Shown here: positions 8,985 through 17,233 of the stretch, piece after piece
Numbering within the stretch: the first letter of the stretch is position 1
Layout of the letters: each line of letters opens with the position of its first letter
From: a bacterium
GTDB lineage: Bacteria; Sumerlaeota; Sumerlaeia; SLMS01; JAHLLQ01
Reading direction: 5' to 3'
Length of the DNA: 64,000 nucleotides
Assembly (NCBI GenBank): GCA_020444065.1
Contig: JAHLLQ010000005.1
Span: forward strand, 62,001-126,000
Program-made: the position numbers and the translations under genes
Notes under the pieces: model-generated
The model's input: only the letters and a program-made list of their open reading frames with translations
What the model was told of the DNA's origin: nothing
The model's database searches: none

Positions 8985-10895
8985 ATGCAAAAAGGACGAC
9001 TCCTTTCCTGGATCGGTCTCGTTGGTGCGGTGGTTCTTCTGCTGGCGATCAACATTCTCAGCACGGTGACCTTCCGCCAGTACCGTCTCGACTTGACCGA
9101 AGATAAACTCTACACTCTTTCCGACGGAACGCGCAATATCATCAATTCCGTAGAAGAGCCCATCCATCTGACCTTGTACTATTCGAAGGGTCTTGCGAGC
9201 GGTGCGCCGTCGCTGCGTTCACACGCCCAGCGCGTGCAGGAAATGCTCGAGGAATTCAGCGATCGGGCCGGCGACAAGATCACGCTCGAGGTGGTCGATC
9301 CCGCGCCCTTCTCGGAGGAAGAAGATGAGGCCGTTCTCAACGGCTTGCAGGGCGTTCCGATGACGCAGGCGGGCGACAACTTCTTCTTGGGTCTGGTAGG
9401 TCGAAATGCGATCGACCAGGTACAGACGATTCCGTTCTTCGATCCGCAGAAGGATCAATTCCTGGAGTATGATGTTGCCGAGTTGGTCTATAACCTGTCG
9501 CACCCGGAGCGAAAGGTCTTGGGCGTGATGAGTTCGCTGCCTTTCCTGGGCAACGTAGATGCCTTCGATGTTCTGAAGTCCGAGGCCGAGCGGGAACCGC
9601 CCTGGATTATGGCGACTCAACTGCAGCAACTGTTCGACGTCCGAAAGGTGGAAACCACGGCGACCGAAATCGACGACGATATCGATGTGCTGATGGTCAT
9701 CCATCCAAAGGACCTGAGCGATCAGACGTTGTATGCGATCGATCAGTTTGTGCTGAACGGTGGGCGAGCGATGGTGTTCATCGACGAGCTTTCCGAAATG
9801 GATCGCCCGCCATTCGACGAGAACAATCCGTACAACTCGCTTTGGGCGAACAGGACCTCGGACCTGGAACCCTTGCTTTCTACGTGGGGGCTTAGCATGG
9901 AGGAAGAGGTTGTTGCTTCCGACATGAAGGGTGCCATGCGCATCCCAACCCGCGACGAATCGGGACGCCAACAAGTGGTGCAGTACCTGCCGTGGTTTGT
10001 CTCCACGAAAGACACCATGAATGACAAGGACGTCATCACGGCGGGTCTCGAGAGTGTGATGGTCGCCTCGGCAGGTATCCTTCACAAGATCGACAACACC
10101 GATTTGGATATCACGCCGCTGATGACGACGAGTGAGGAGTCCTGGCGGGTTCCGATGAACCTGGTGCAATTCGGTCCGCAGCCTCAGAATATCCTCGATG
10201 AGTTCAAAGCGTCCGGGGAGAAGTTCATGATCGCCGCTCGCGTCAGTGGAATCGCGAAATCCGCATACCCGGACGGACCGCCGACAGAGGAGGGCGCAGA
10301 ACCGACCGAAGAGCAGATGCAGAAGCATGTGCAGAAATCGGACAAGCCTATCAACGTGCTCGTCGTTTCGGATTCCGACATCCTCGCGGACGATTTCTGG
10401 GTCCAGAAGCAGAACATGTTTGGTCGCCAGGTGATCATTCCGATGGCCGAGAATTTCTCGTTTGTCGCGAATGCGGCCGAGAACTTCTCGGGTAATAGCG
10501 ACCTGATCAGCGTGCGTTCGCGTGGCGGCTTCATGCGGCCCTTTGAGCGCGTACAGGAACTGGCGAAGAATGCGGAGTCCAAGTACCGCGAGCAGGTTAC
10601 GGAACTCGAGAGCAAGCTGAAGGAGACCGAAGACCGCATCAGCGAGATGCAAACCCAGAAGGAAGATGCACAATCGCTGGTCTTGAGTCCCGAGCAGCAG
10701 GCGGAAATCGAGAAGTTCCGCGAAGAGCGTGTTCGCATCCGCAAGGAGCTGCGCAAGGTTCAGGCGGAATTGCGCGAAGACATCGAAGCGCTGAACACTC
10801 GACTGAAGTTCATCAACATTGGCCTGATCCCCCTGGTGGTTGCCCTCATCGCCGTCGTACTCGGCCTGATCCGAATCAACAGGAGGAGAGTGTGA
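8985..10895 (+). CDS. GldG-like ABC-type transport system auxiliary protein
   Basis: 636 residues. A membrane helix at about 7-28 is followed by a large periplasmic part. It begins with the family hallmark (YRLDLTEDKLYTLSDGTRNI) of the GldG/'ABC-type uncharacterized transport system' domain. The middle resembles a glutamine-amidotransferase-like fold domain (DVLMVIHPKDLSDQTLYAIDQF). A long charged coiled coil (about 535-605, KLKETEDRISEMQTQKEDA) precedes a last membrane helix (about 610-630). So most of the protein is outside, held by two anchors. It is the auxiliary envelope component of the upstream ATPase and permease. Confidence 0.9.
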   Translation: MQKGRLLSWIGLVGAVVLLLAINILSTVTFRQYRLDLTEDKLYTLSDGTRNIINSVEEPIHLTLYYSKGLASGAPSLRSHAQRVQEMLEEFSDRAGDKITLEVVDPAPFSEEEDEAVLNGLQGVPMTQAGDNFFLGLVGRNAIDQVQTIPFFDPQKDQFLEYDVAELVYNLSHPERKVLGVMSSLPFLGNVDAFDVLKSEAEREPPWIMATQLQQLFDVRKVETTATEIDDDIDVLMVIHPKDLSDQTLYAIDQFVLNGGRAMVFIDELSEMDRPPFDENNPYNSLWANRTSDLEPLLSTWGLSMEEEVVASDMKGAMRIPTRDESGRQQVVQYLPWFVSTKDTMNDKDVITAGLESVMVASAGILHKIDNTDLDITPLMTTSEESWRVPMNLVQFGPQPQNILDEFKASGEKFMIAARVSGIAKSAYPDGPPTEEGAEPTEEQMQKHVQKSDKPINVLVVSDSDILADDFWVQKQNMFGRQVIIPMAENFSFVANAAENFSGNSDLISVRSRGGFMRPFERVQELAKNAESKYREQVTELESKLKETEDRISEMQTQKEDAQSLVLSPEQQAEIEKFREERVRIRKELRKVQAELREDIEALNTRLKFINIGLIPLVVALIAVVLGLIRINRRRV

Positions 10896-10896
10896 C

Positions 10897-12318
10897 ATGA
10901 ACAAGAAAGCTATCGGAGTCATCATCGCCATCGCTGCCGTGCTGGCCGTTGCAGCCGTCCTTGCCTTCAACCAGCACCGTGCGTCTCTGGAAGATACCAC
11001 AGAGTTGCCCGTGTTGTTCGAAGGGATCGTCGATCAGTTGGACGACGTGCAGACGATCGAGATCCAGGACAATGCCGAGACAGTTACGCTCGAGCAGAAG
11101 GATGGTAAGTGGGGCGTCGTCAACAAGGGCAACTACACGGCAAGCGATTCGGCACTTCGTCTCCTCTTCGTCGGTCTTGGCGACATGGAAGTCCTGGAGA
11201 AGAAGACCAGTAATCCGGATTGGTACGATCGTCTCGGCGTGCAGGATCCAACTGAGGACGATGCCGAATCCGTGAAGGTGACGATGAAGTCTGGCGATGG
11301 GTCGACGATTGCCAGTCTGATCGTCGGGAAGCCTCAGCCCGGGGGCGCGCGCGATCGCCTTTACGTTCGCAAACCCGACGACAAGCAATCCTGGCTCGTC
11401 CGCAGCCCACTGAAGGCTCCGGGCGGAGTCGACAGTTGGTTGGAGAAGACGATCCTCGACGTGAACAAGGACGATGTCGAATCGGTGACATTGACCGATG
11501 AATTCGGCGAGACTGTCGAGCTTGTGCGCAAAGATGGGCATGGCAGCGATTGGGAAATCGCGAACCTGCCGGAGGGCTACGATGCAAATCCGGTGAATGT
11601 ACTACAGGGACCTGCCGCGTCGCTGGGTGCACTGAAGTTCACCGATGTCGTGCCCGCTTCAGAGATTCCGGATGATGCAACCTCGGAGACAACCATGGTC
11701 GCCGAGACGTTCGATGGCGAACGTCTTGTGGCGCACACGTACTATGTCGAAGGGACGCCCCCTCTGTATTACATGACGATCGAGGCCTCCTACGATCCGT
11801 CGCTGCGTCCAAAGGATAAGGCTGACGAGGAGAACGCCGACGAGACGAAGGACGAGAATGCATTCAAGCCTCGTCCCGCCGGTGAAGTTCAAAACGAGGT
11901 CGAAGAACTGCAGCAGCGTTTCGAGGGCTGGGCCTACCAGGTCCCATCCTGGAAGGCGCAGAATATGCGCAAGAAGCTGAGCGATCTGGCCACGCGTTCT
12001 GAGAAAGTGACAGCGAGCCACATTCTCATTTCTTACGAAGGCGCCTCGCGTAGCAGTCAAACACGTACGCGAGACGAAGCACGTGCGAAGGCCGAAGAAA
12101 TCCTGGCGCGCGTGCAGGAGAATCCCGACGACTTCGCCGAAATCGCGATGGAAGAATCCGACGGGCCAAGCGCTCCGAAGGGTGGTGATCTGGGCGAGTT
12201 CGGCCGTGGCCGGATGGCCCCGCCGTTCGAGGCCGCCGCGTTTGCATTGAAGCCGGGCGAAATCTCCGGAATCGTCGAGACGGAATTTGGCTTCCACATC
12301 ATCAAGAGAACGAAATAA
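10897..12318 (+). CDS. DUF4340 protein fused to a C-terminal parvulin-type peptidyl-prolyl isomerase
   Basis: 473 residues. The N-terminus has a membrane anchor (KAIGVIIAIAAVLAVAAVLAF), then a DUF4340-like beta-rich region, the usual fourth member of GldG-like operons. From about residue 365 the protein changes: VTASHILISYEG, an Ala/Glu helical segment, DFAEIAMEESDGPSAPKGGDLG, and FGFHIIKRTK at the extreme end. These are the motifs of a PpiC/parvulin rotamase. The isomerase is therefore tethered outside the membrane beside the transporter and could help fold exported substrates. One base separates it from the GldG-like gene. A strong terminator follows. I know DUF4340 proteins mainly without this fusion. 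Confidence 0.9.
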   Translation: MNKKAIGVIIAIAAVLAVAAVLAFNQHRASLEDTTELPVLFEGIVDQLDDVQTIEIQDNAETVTLEQKDGKWGVVNKGNYTASDSALRLLFVGLGDMEVLEKKTSNPDWYDRLGVQDPTEDDAESVKVTMKSGDGSTIASLIVGKPQPGGARDRLYVRKPDDKQSWLVRSPLKAPGGVDSWLEKTILDVNKDDVESVTLTDEFGETVELVRKDGHGSDWEIANLPEGYDANPVNVLQGPAASLGALKFTDVVPASEIPDDATSETTMVAETFDGERLVAHTYYVEGTPPLYYMTIEASYDPSLRPKDKADEENADETKDENAFKPRPAGEVQNEVEELQQRFEGWAYQVPSWKAQNMRKKLSDLATRSEKVTASHILISYEGASRSSQTRTRDEARAKAEEILARVQENPDDFAEIAMEESDGPSAPKGGDLGEFGRGRMAPPFEAAAFALKPGEISGIVETEFGFHIIKRTK

Positions 12319-12347
12319 GCGAAGATCATCAAAACCTCCTCTCCTTG

Positions 12348-12378
12348 CCGGCCCGCGCTCATGCGGGCCGGTTTCTTT
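12348..12378 (+). terminator. Intrinsic terminator closing the ABC operon
   Basis: A perfect 9-bp GC stem (12348-12356 with 12363-12371), a 6-base loop and the tract TTTCTTT. Confidence 0.9.
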
Positions 12379-12451
12379 GTGAGAGGCCATTCCTCCCTTG
12401 CGCCACGCGAGAGCCGCGGCGATTCGTTGCTGCAGAGCTAAAGGAGCCCGA

Positions 12452-13327
12452 ATGACGCGTACGATCGCCATCACTGGAGCCACCGGATTGCTGGGTTCGC
12501 ACCTGGCAGCAGCTTTCGCTGAGCGTGGCTGGAACGTGCGTGCAGGCGTTCGCCGGCCTCAGACTTATGCGCCCCCAGGAGACGGCGTTTCACCATTTCA
12601 GTGCGAGCTTCCGGGCGGGATCGATCCCACCGGCCTGGAAGGCGTCGACGTGCTCCTGCACGCGGCGTACGACACCAAGTTCCGCTCGAAGAAGCAGGCC
12701 GTACGTGTGAACTACAACGGCACGCGCGAACTTCTGCGCCTCGCCGACGAAGCGGAGATACCCCGACGCGTCTTCATATCGTCATGCTCCGCGCATCCGC
12801 TCGCGCTGAGCTTTTATGGTCGCAGCAAGCTTGCTTTGGAGAAGGAGTTTCGTCGGGACGGCGACTTGATCCTCCGCCCGGGGTTGATTGTCGCCAGTGG
12901 GGGACTGTTCGGGCGTATGGCGGACACCGTGCGCAAGAGCCGCATCGTTCCGCTCTTCGATGGTGGAAAGCAAGTCGTGCAGACTATTCACATCGACGAT
13001 GTCTGCGAAGCAATCGTCCGCGCCGTCGAACGCGACGAGACCGGTCGATTTGTTCTGGCAGAGACCGACGGAATCTCAATGCGCGAGCTGATGCGATTGA
13101 TGGCAGAGGCGCAGGATCACCGGCCGCTTTTTGTCTCCGTCCCCAGTTTACCCGTTCTAGCTTGTCTGAAGATTGCAGAGATGTTCCGCATTCCATTGCC
13201 CGTCTCGTCGGAGAATCTTCTCGGCCTGCGCTCGATGGTTCACCAGGACGCACGACCAAGCCTCGATCGTCTCGGCGTATCCATTCGTCCTGCTCGGGAA
13301 TCGATTCGCGATATCTTGAGTCGTTAA
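12452..13327 (+). CDS. NAD-dependent epimerase/dehydratase (extended SDR)
   Basis: 291 residues from the ATG at 12452, which has AAGGAG seven bases upstream and begins directly with the Rossmann motif (ITGATGLLGSHL); the frame's earlier starts lack this support. Further SDR signs are the ISSCSAHP segment (catalytic Ser region) and YGRSK (YxxxK catalytic pair, about residue 128). It probably acts on a nucleotide sugar or a related NAD(P)-linked substrate; the specificity is not readable. The gene is convergent with thiE and the 3' ends overlap by 4 bases, so there is no room for a separate terminator. Confidence 0.88.
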   Translation: MTRTIAITGATGLLGSHLAAAFAERGWNVRAGVRRPQTYAPPGDGVSPFQCELPGGIDPTGLEGVDVLLHAAYDTKFRSKKQAVRVNYNGTRELLRLADEAEIPRRVFISSCSAHPLALSFYGRSKLALEKEFRRDGDLILRPGLIVASGGLFGRMADTVRKSRIVPLFDGGKQVVQTIHIDDVCEAIVRAVERDETGRFVLAETDGISMRELMRLMAEAQDHRPLFVSVPSLPVLACLKIAEMFRIPLPVSSENLLGLRSMVHQDARPSLDRLGVSIRPARESIRDILSR

Positions 13328-13938
13328 GCCTGCAGAAACTCCGCCGCCGCTTTCCGCGGAGTTGCCGCGCCGTAGAGACTTCCAATCGCCGCAATACCCA
13401 CGCAGCCGGCTTGCAAGCATTCGACTGTGTCGCAAGCCCGCAAACCGCCCAGCGCAACAACAGGGAGGGACGTCCCTTTCGCGAGTCGTGCCAATCCCTC
13501 GAATCCCAGGGGAGGCAGGCGCGATTCTTTCGATCGCGGCGGATGGATCGGCGAAACGAATGCGTAGTCCGCGTCGCCGCTCTCGGCGGCTGCCAGGTCG
13601 TCTTTGTTGTGCGCAGAGACGCCGATTAGGAACGGCGGGGGAGCGATGGATTTCGCTCGTTCAAGCGGCACCGACTGCCAACCCAAATGAACACCATCGG
13701 CGCCGGCGGCGAGTGCAACTTCGAGTGATTGGCTCACGAGGAACAACGCGCCCGCCGGGCGACAGACATCGCGCACGCGGCACGCCAATTCGTACAACTC
13801 ACGCGGTGGCAGATCCTTCTCGCGAAGCAGGATCGCCGTCGCTCCGCCGGCAACCAACTCCGCCGCGATCGTCGCCGGATCGTCCTGCCGCAGCAGGCGA
13901 TTCGTAATCGCCACCAATCGCAGGCGATCCGCGATCAC
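13324..13938 (-). CDS. thiE: Thiamine-phosphate synthase (ThiE/TenI family)
   Basis: 204 residues from a GTG at 13938. This start gives the normal ThiE length, has GGAGAG upstream and overlaps the previous stop in GTGA form. The longer open frame is only a shadow of the neighbour. ThiE joins the hydroxymethylpyrimidine diphosphate and thiazole phosphate moieties of thiamine. Visible motifs are AILLREKDLPPRELYEL (diphosphate binding), DGVHLG, LIGVSAHN, the PIHPPRSKE loop and PVVALGG. The TIM-barrel motifs are complete. TenI, an aromatase without synthase activity, is a related alternative, but the LREKDL and SAH motifs favour ThiE. No other thi genes are nearby. Confidence 0.85.
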   Translation of the reverse strand: MIADRLRLVAITNRLLRQDDPATIAAELVAGGATAILLREKDLPPRELYELACRVRDVCRPAGALFLVSQSLEVALAAGADGVHLGWQSVPLERAKSIAPPPFLIGVSAHNKDDLAAAESGDADYAFVSPIHPPRSKESRLPPLGFEGLARLAKGTSLPVVALGGLRACDTVECLQAGCVGIAAIGSLYGAATPRKAAAEFLQA

Positions 13939-14738
13939 CGCATCTCTCCCGTATCGAGAAGAATCGACATCGCGGCTGTCACACGCCGATCGATGAAGCG
14001 CATCGGATCGCCACGCAGGTCGAGAACGTACTGGTCCGTGATTGTCAGTTTGCGATCGTACTTCCCGAAGACGGTTCCGTCGGGAAACTCGAAGTTGAAG
14101 TTCGTTCGCAGCGCTCCCCAAAGCGGCCCGAGTCGACGCCGGAGCAAGGCCAGCCAGAGCGAATCCTCGCGCACGCGCATGATTCTCTGGCCATCCGGCG
14201 TTTCGATAAGCCACTCGCGCCGGAGGATGCTCTTGAACGTATTGCGCCGGAAAGTGGCAACCTCGTTACCCATGCAATCGTACAGCGAGTACCGCCGCCA
14301 GAAGCCGAGCTTATTGTCCTGCGTGATTGTCAGGATGCGCCAGGATTGCGATTCGCCGGTGAAGACCTCGATGTCGCGATAGGGCGCCATCAGCACCTGC
14401 GCCACCGCCAGAATGAAGTTCGTGACGATCAGAATTCCGATCGCAATGGCCGGATTCGTCCCGTGCATGATCATGCGGAAGACATAGAAGAGAATCGCGA
14501 GCCGAACGATTCCGACCGCGAGGTTGAGAGCTATATTGATGGCCAGTCGCGGCGGCCGCACGACAAAGAAGCGCGGCTGATTCCACTCGTCCGTCACGTA
14601 GTACTTCTGAGCGATCGCCAGGACTTTCTGGCGGATGTGCAGGACATCGTAGCTGAAGATCTGTTGCAGCGCCTGAAGCCAGTAGAGGTCTTCCGGCCGC
14701 CATTGCGGGAATTGTGGCTCGTTTTGCTGGTCGGTCAT
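13935..14738 (-). CDS. LURP-one/scramblase-like membrane protein
   Basis: 267 residues. A start helix region (FSYDVLHIRQKVLAIAQKYY) resembles the beginning of LURP-one-related/tubby-like proteins. Two membrane segments follow (about residues 68-88 and 95-117: ALNLAVGIVRLAILFYVF and AIAIGILIVTNFILAVAQVL). A beta-rich part (RILTITQDNKLGFWRRY... FEFPDGTVFGKYDRK) matches the phospholipid-scramblase/LURP-one barrel. The function of bacterial members is poorly known. The gene sits inside a coupled operon: its start overlaps the GT4 stop and its stop overlaps the thiE start by 4 bases each. Confidence 0.7.
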   Translation of the reverse strand: MTDQQNEPQFPQWRPEDLYWLQALQQIFSYDVLHIRQKVLAIAQKYYVTDEWNQPRFFVVRPPRLAINIALNLAVGIVRLAILFYVFRMIMHGTNPAIAIGILIVTNFILAVAQVLMAPYRDIEVFTGESQSWRILTITQDNKLGFWRRYSLYDCMGNEVATFRRNTFKSILRREWLIETPDGQRIMRVREDSLWLALLRRRLGPLWGALRTNFNFEFPDGTVFGKYDRKLTITDQYVLDLRGDPMRFIDRRVTAAMSILLDTGEMR

Positions 14739-15856
14739 TTTCGGTCTTCCAGGGCGCGGCGATAGAGCGCGTCCGTATCATCGATCAGGGCGTCGAGGCT
14801 GAAGCGCAGACCGCGTTTGCGGCAAGCACCCGCGCGCCGCACGAGCGCCTCGCGTCCGGACATCGCTTCGGCCAATTGCGCAACCAACTGCTCGTGGCTG
14901 CCGGCCTCATGAATCCAACCGACGGCGGGCGAATCGATCGCTTCCGCGTTGCCGCCAACATCTGCTGCAACAACCGGCTTGCCGCACGCCAGCGCCTCGA
15001 CGACGGCGTTCGAGAAGCCTTCCTTCGAACTGGAAAGCAGCACGACATCCGCGGCGTTGTAGAGCTCCGGCATATCGTCTCGCGCCCCGAGAAGTCGGAA
15101 GCAATCTCCGAGCCCTTCTGCAGGGATGGCCTCGCGCAGGCGATCTTGCATTGGCCCTTTCCCGGCCCAGAACAGCAGCGGATCGGTTCCAACCTTCGCG
15201 CGCGCTTCCTTGAAGGCCTGCACCACACCGATCGGGTTCTTGTTGCCGTGAATTCGTGCGGGAACAAGAACCACCAGGCGATCTTTATCAACCCCCAGGG
15301 CTTCGCGACCATGGCGACGAAGTTCGGCATCGGGGCGGAATCGTTCCGTATCCGATCCATTGTAGAGAATCGGTGCGCGTTCCGGCGCGATATTGAGTGT
15401 CTGCACCACATCGCGTTGCACCGCGCCGGAGACGCAGATTACTCCCGTGCGCCAACGCGTCAGGAAGCGATCCATGCTGCGCTGGCGAGCGCTCTCCCAC
15501 GTATCGACGTTATGGACCTGCGCGAAGTTCACAGGCACCTTAGCCAGTCGCGCCGCAATGGTTCCGGGCACATTCGAGCGATACATGTGCGTGTGGACGA
15601 TAGAAGCATTGTGCTGGCGCATGTACGCCGCGAGTTTCCGCAATCCCGCGGGATCGAGTCGCGTGCGCAGCTTAACCAGGTCGACCGGGATACCCGCATC
15701 CTGAAGTTCCGGAGCAAGGGCGCCCAGTTCGCGCACGCAGACAAGGCGCACATTATAGCCCCGATCGCGTAGCCGCGGAAGAACGGAAACGAGTCGGCGC
15801 TCGATGCCGCCGATCGGCAACCAAGTAATGATGCGAACGAGCGTCGGATTCGTCAC
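14735..15856 (-). CDS. Family 4-type glycosyltransferase (GT-B fold)
   Basis: 373 residues. The N-terminal domain opens with ITWLPIGGIERRLVSVLP (acceptor-side G-G-x-E motif) and has VHTHMYRSN. The C-terminal nucleotide-sugar domain has ILYNGSDTERFRP, VPARIHGNKNP, the LLSSSKEGFSNAVVEALA EX7E signature, and AADVGGNAE. It is a retaining GT-B enzyme adding a sugar to an unknown acceptor. Its stop overlaps the LURP-one-like gene (14735-14738) and its start overlaps the upstream membrane-protein stop (15853-15856), both as ATGA. Confidence 0.92.
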   Translation of the reverse strand: MTNPTLVRIITWLPIGGIERRLVSVLPRLRDRGYNVRLVCVRELGALAPELQDAGIPVDLVKLRTRLDPAGLRKLAAYMRQHNASIVHTHMYRSNVPGTIAARLAKVPVNFAQVHNVDTWESARQRSMDRFLTRWRTGVICVSGAVQRDVVQTLNIAPERAPILYNGSDTERFRPDAELRRHGREALGVDKDRLVVLVPARIHGNKNPIGVVQAFKEARAKVGTDPLLFWAGKGPMQDRLREAIPAEGLGDCFRLLGARDDMPELYNAADVVLLSSSKEGFSNAVVEALACGKPVVAADVGGNAEAIDSPAVGWIHEAGSHEQLVAQLAEAMSGREALVRRAGACRKRGLRFSLDALIDDTDALYRRALEDRK

Positions 15857-16770
15857 TCTTGATCATCCCAGACGAGTAGATTTGATTCGGTGTCGGCGGC
15901 GGTCGCGAAGGCCGACAAGCCCTCGAACACGCCAACTACGCTGTTCGCGTCCGGATCGAGCTCCGCGTACGGCGCGCCGATGATCGTGCAGACTTCATCC
16001 AGCGTGTAACTTCCCATAATCGGAATCGAGAGCCGCGCGTTGTCGTAATCGTCCATCCTGATCCAGGACAGACGCACAGGCCATTCTTCGAGTTCAGCGG
16101 TCGCCGGCCAGTCCTTCAGCGAAGGTGCCATCTCAGAGCGCAGACGCTCCGGCAGCAGATTCCATGGTCCGTCGTATACCAGGTACGCTTCGCCCGGGGC
16201 GAGGATTCGCGCCTGCGGATCCGATCCGCCGGTGCGATCCGGCTTCAGCGTTCCCAGGACTTCCTTCACCGTCGTCATCTGCTCCGTGTCGTCCGAGATC
16301 AGAACACGGCGTGTGTCGAATTCCACGTGCAGATTCTCGCGTTCCAGGTTCTGGACCAGTCGCTCGAGGTAATTCTGAAAAACGCGTTGGGGCTTTCGAA
16401 CTGGTGCGACAAGCACCCAGTGTGAGCCTTTGGGAGATTCGAACACCAGGATCGTACCGACCGGGTGCAGGAGAGCCGACAGTCTTTGCAGATCTTCTTC
16501 GGGAGCTGGTTCATTGAGCTCTTCTGTGAAGAAGTCCCGCAAGGCCTCCGGCAGCGGACGGTGGCGGAAATACCAGACCCCGTCGGCGCTGGACTTTTCC
16601 GCCAACTCCGGCAGGTTATCCGGTGGAAACTCTCGGAGCATCTGATTGGCGATGAAGACCATCACCAGCAGAGAGACGACGAGGAAGAGCCCAAACAACG
16701 AGAGGAAGACGCGACGCCGCATCTTGGCGCGCTGCTCCATCAAGTCTGTTCGGTCCTTGGTTAGTCTCAT
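15853..16770 (-). CDS. Single-pass membrane protein of unknown function
   Basis: 305 residues from the ATG at 16770; the frame is open to 16887, but that extension runs into the terminator region and is not credible. A later Met (codon 11) is also possible. There is a short basic cytoplasmic N-terminus, then a membrane helix (VFLSLFGLFLVVSLLVMVFIA, about residues 20-40), and the rest (about 265 residues) is probably outside. No catalytic motif was recognised. The C-terminal half has alternating beta-like segments (LVAPVRKPQRVFQ, GEAYLVYDGPW). It is the first gene of the coupled operon with GT4, a LURP-one-like protein and thiE, so it may relate to surface glycan assembly. Function unknown. 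Confidence 0.7.
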   Translation of the reverse strand: MRLTKDRTDLMEQRAKMRRRVFLSLFGLFLVVSLLVMVFIANQMLREFPPDNLPELAEKSSADGVWYFRHRPLPEALRDFFTEELNEPAPEEDLQRLSALLHPVGTILVFESPKGSHWVLVAPVRKPQRVFQNYLERLVQNLERENLHVEFDTRRVLISDDTEQMTTVKEVLGTLKPDRTGGSDPQARILAPGEAYLVYDGPWNLLPERLRSEMAPSLKDWPATAELEEWPVRLSWIRMDDYDNARLSIPIMGSYTLDEVCTIIGAPYAELDPDANSVVGVFEGLSAFATAADTESNLLVWDDQE

Positions 16771-16875
16771 CGAGTGCGTTTCCCTGGGTCGCGATTCTTC
16801 CTGACACGACTTCCAGGGGGCGGCCACGGAAAAGTTGGGGCGATGGCTTCCCTTCGCGGCCTTCGTTCCGCATAG

Positions 16876-16905
16876 AAAAACCCCCACGGTGCGAGACCGT
16901 GGGGG
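16876..16905 (-). terminator. Intrinsic terminator downstream of the two tRNA genes
   Basis: On the minus strand a perfect 10-bp stem (CCCCCACGGT paired with ACCGTGGGGG; 16896-16905 with 16881-16890) and a 5-base loop are followed by TTTTT. It ends the tRNA transcript and separates it from the membrane-protein operon. Confidence 0.92.
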
Positions 16906-16913
16906 CGTTTTCT

Positions 16914-16990
16914 TGGTGCCGGGGGGCAGACTCGAACTGCCGACCTAGGGGTTATGAGTCCCTCGCTCTAACCACCTGAGCTACCCCGGC
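16914..16990 (-). tRNA. tRNA with CAT anticodon (elongator Met, possibly Ile2)
   Basis: 77 bases including an encoded CCA. The cloverleaf reads cleanly: acceptor GCCGGGG/CCCCGGC, D stem GCTC/GAGC, T stem GGCAG/CTGCC with TTCGAGT loop, anticodon loop CTCATAA. The anticodon stem AGGGA/CCCCT has an A-C opposition at 31-39. CAT anticodons serve elongator Met or, after lysidine modification, Ile AUA. The acceptor stem is all G-C. I cannot settle identity by eye; the pairing with an initiator tRNA makes Met reasonable. Confidence 0.9.
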
Positions 16991-17041
16991 AGAGCGCAAA
17001 AGCGAGCCCTCGAATTGGTGAGGGCTCGCGACTCGAAAACT

Positions 17042-17117
<76 letters not shown>

Positions 17118-17166
17118 TCAAATATGTGCTGCCCGGGGCGCGAGCCTCTCGCCCTGAGCGGAGGGA

Positions 17167-17195
17167 AGCCTATGCAGCACCCCTCCCCGTGTCAA
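17167..17195 (-). promoter_or_regulatory. Sigma-70-type promoter for the tRNA pair
   Basis: On the minus strand a perfect -35 box TTGACA (17190-17195) is followed after exactly 17 bases by TAGGCT (17167-17172; 3 of 6 match TATAAT). It lies 49 bases upstream of the fMet gene, suiting a tRNA operon promoter. Confidence 0.7.
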
Positions 17196-17233
17196 GCCCC
17201 CTATGGACCTTTTTTTCCAGGCTCTACGGGGCC

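Noticed and set aside
9219-11000. 593-codon minus-strand frame over the ABC operon
   Set aside because: It is antisense to the well supported GldG-like gene, is Arg/His-rich and has no domain or ribosome site.
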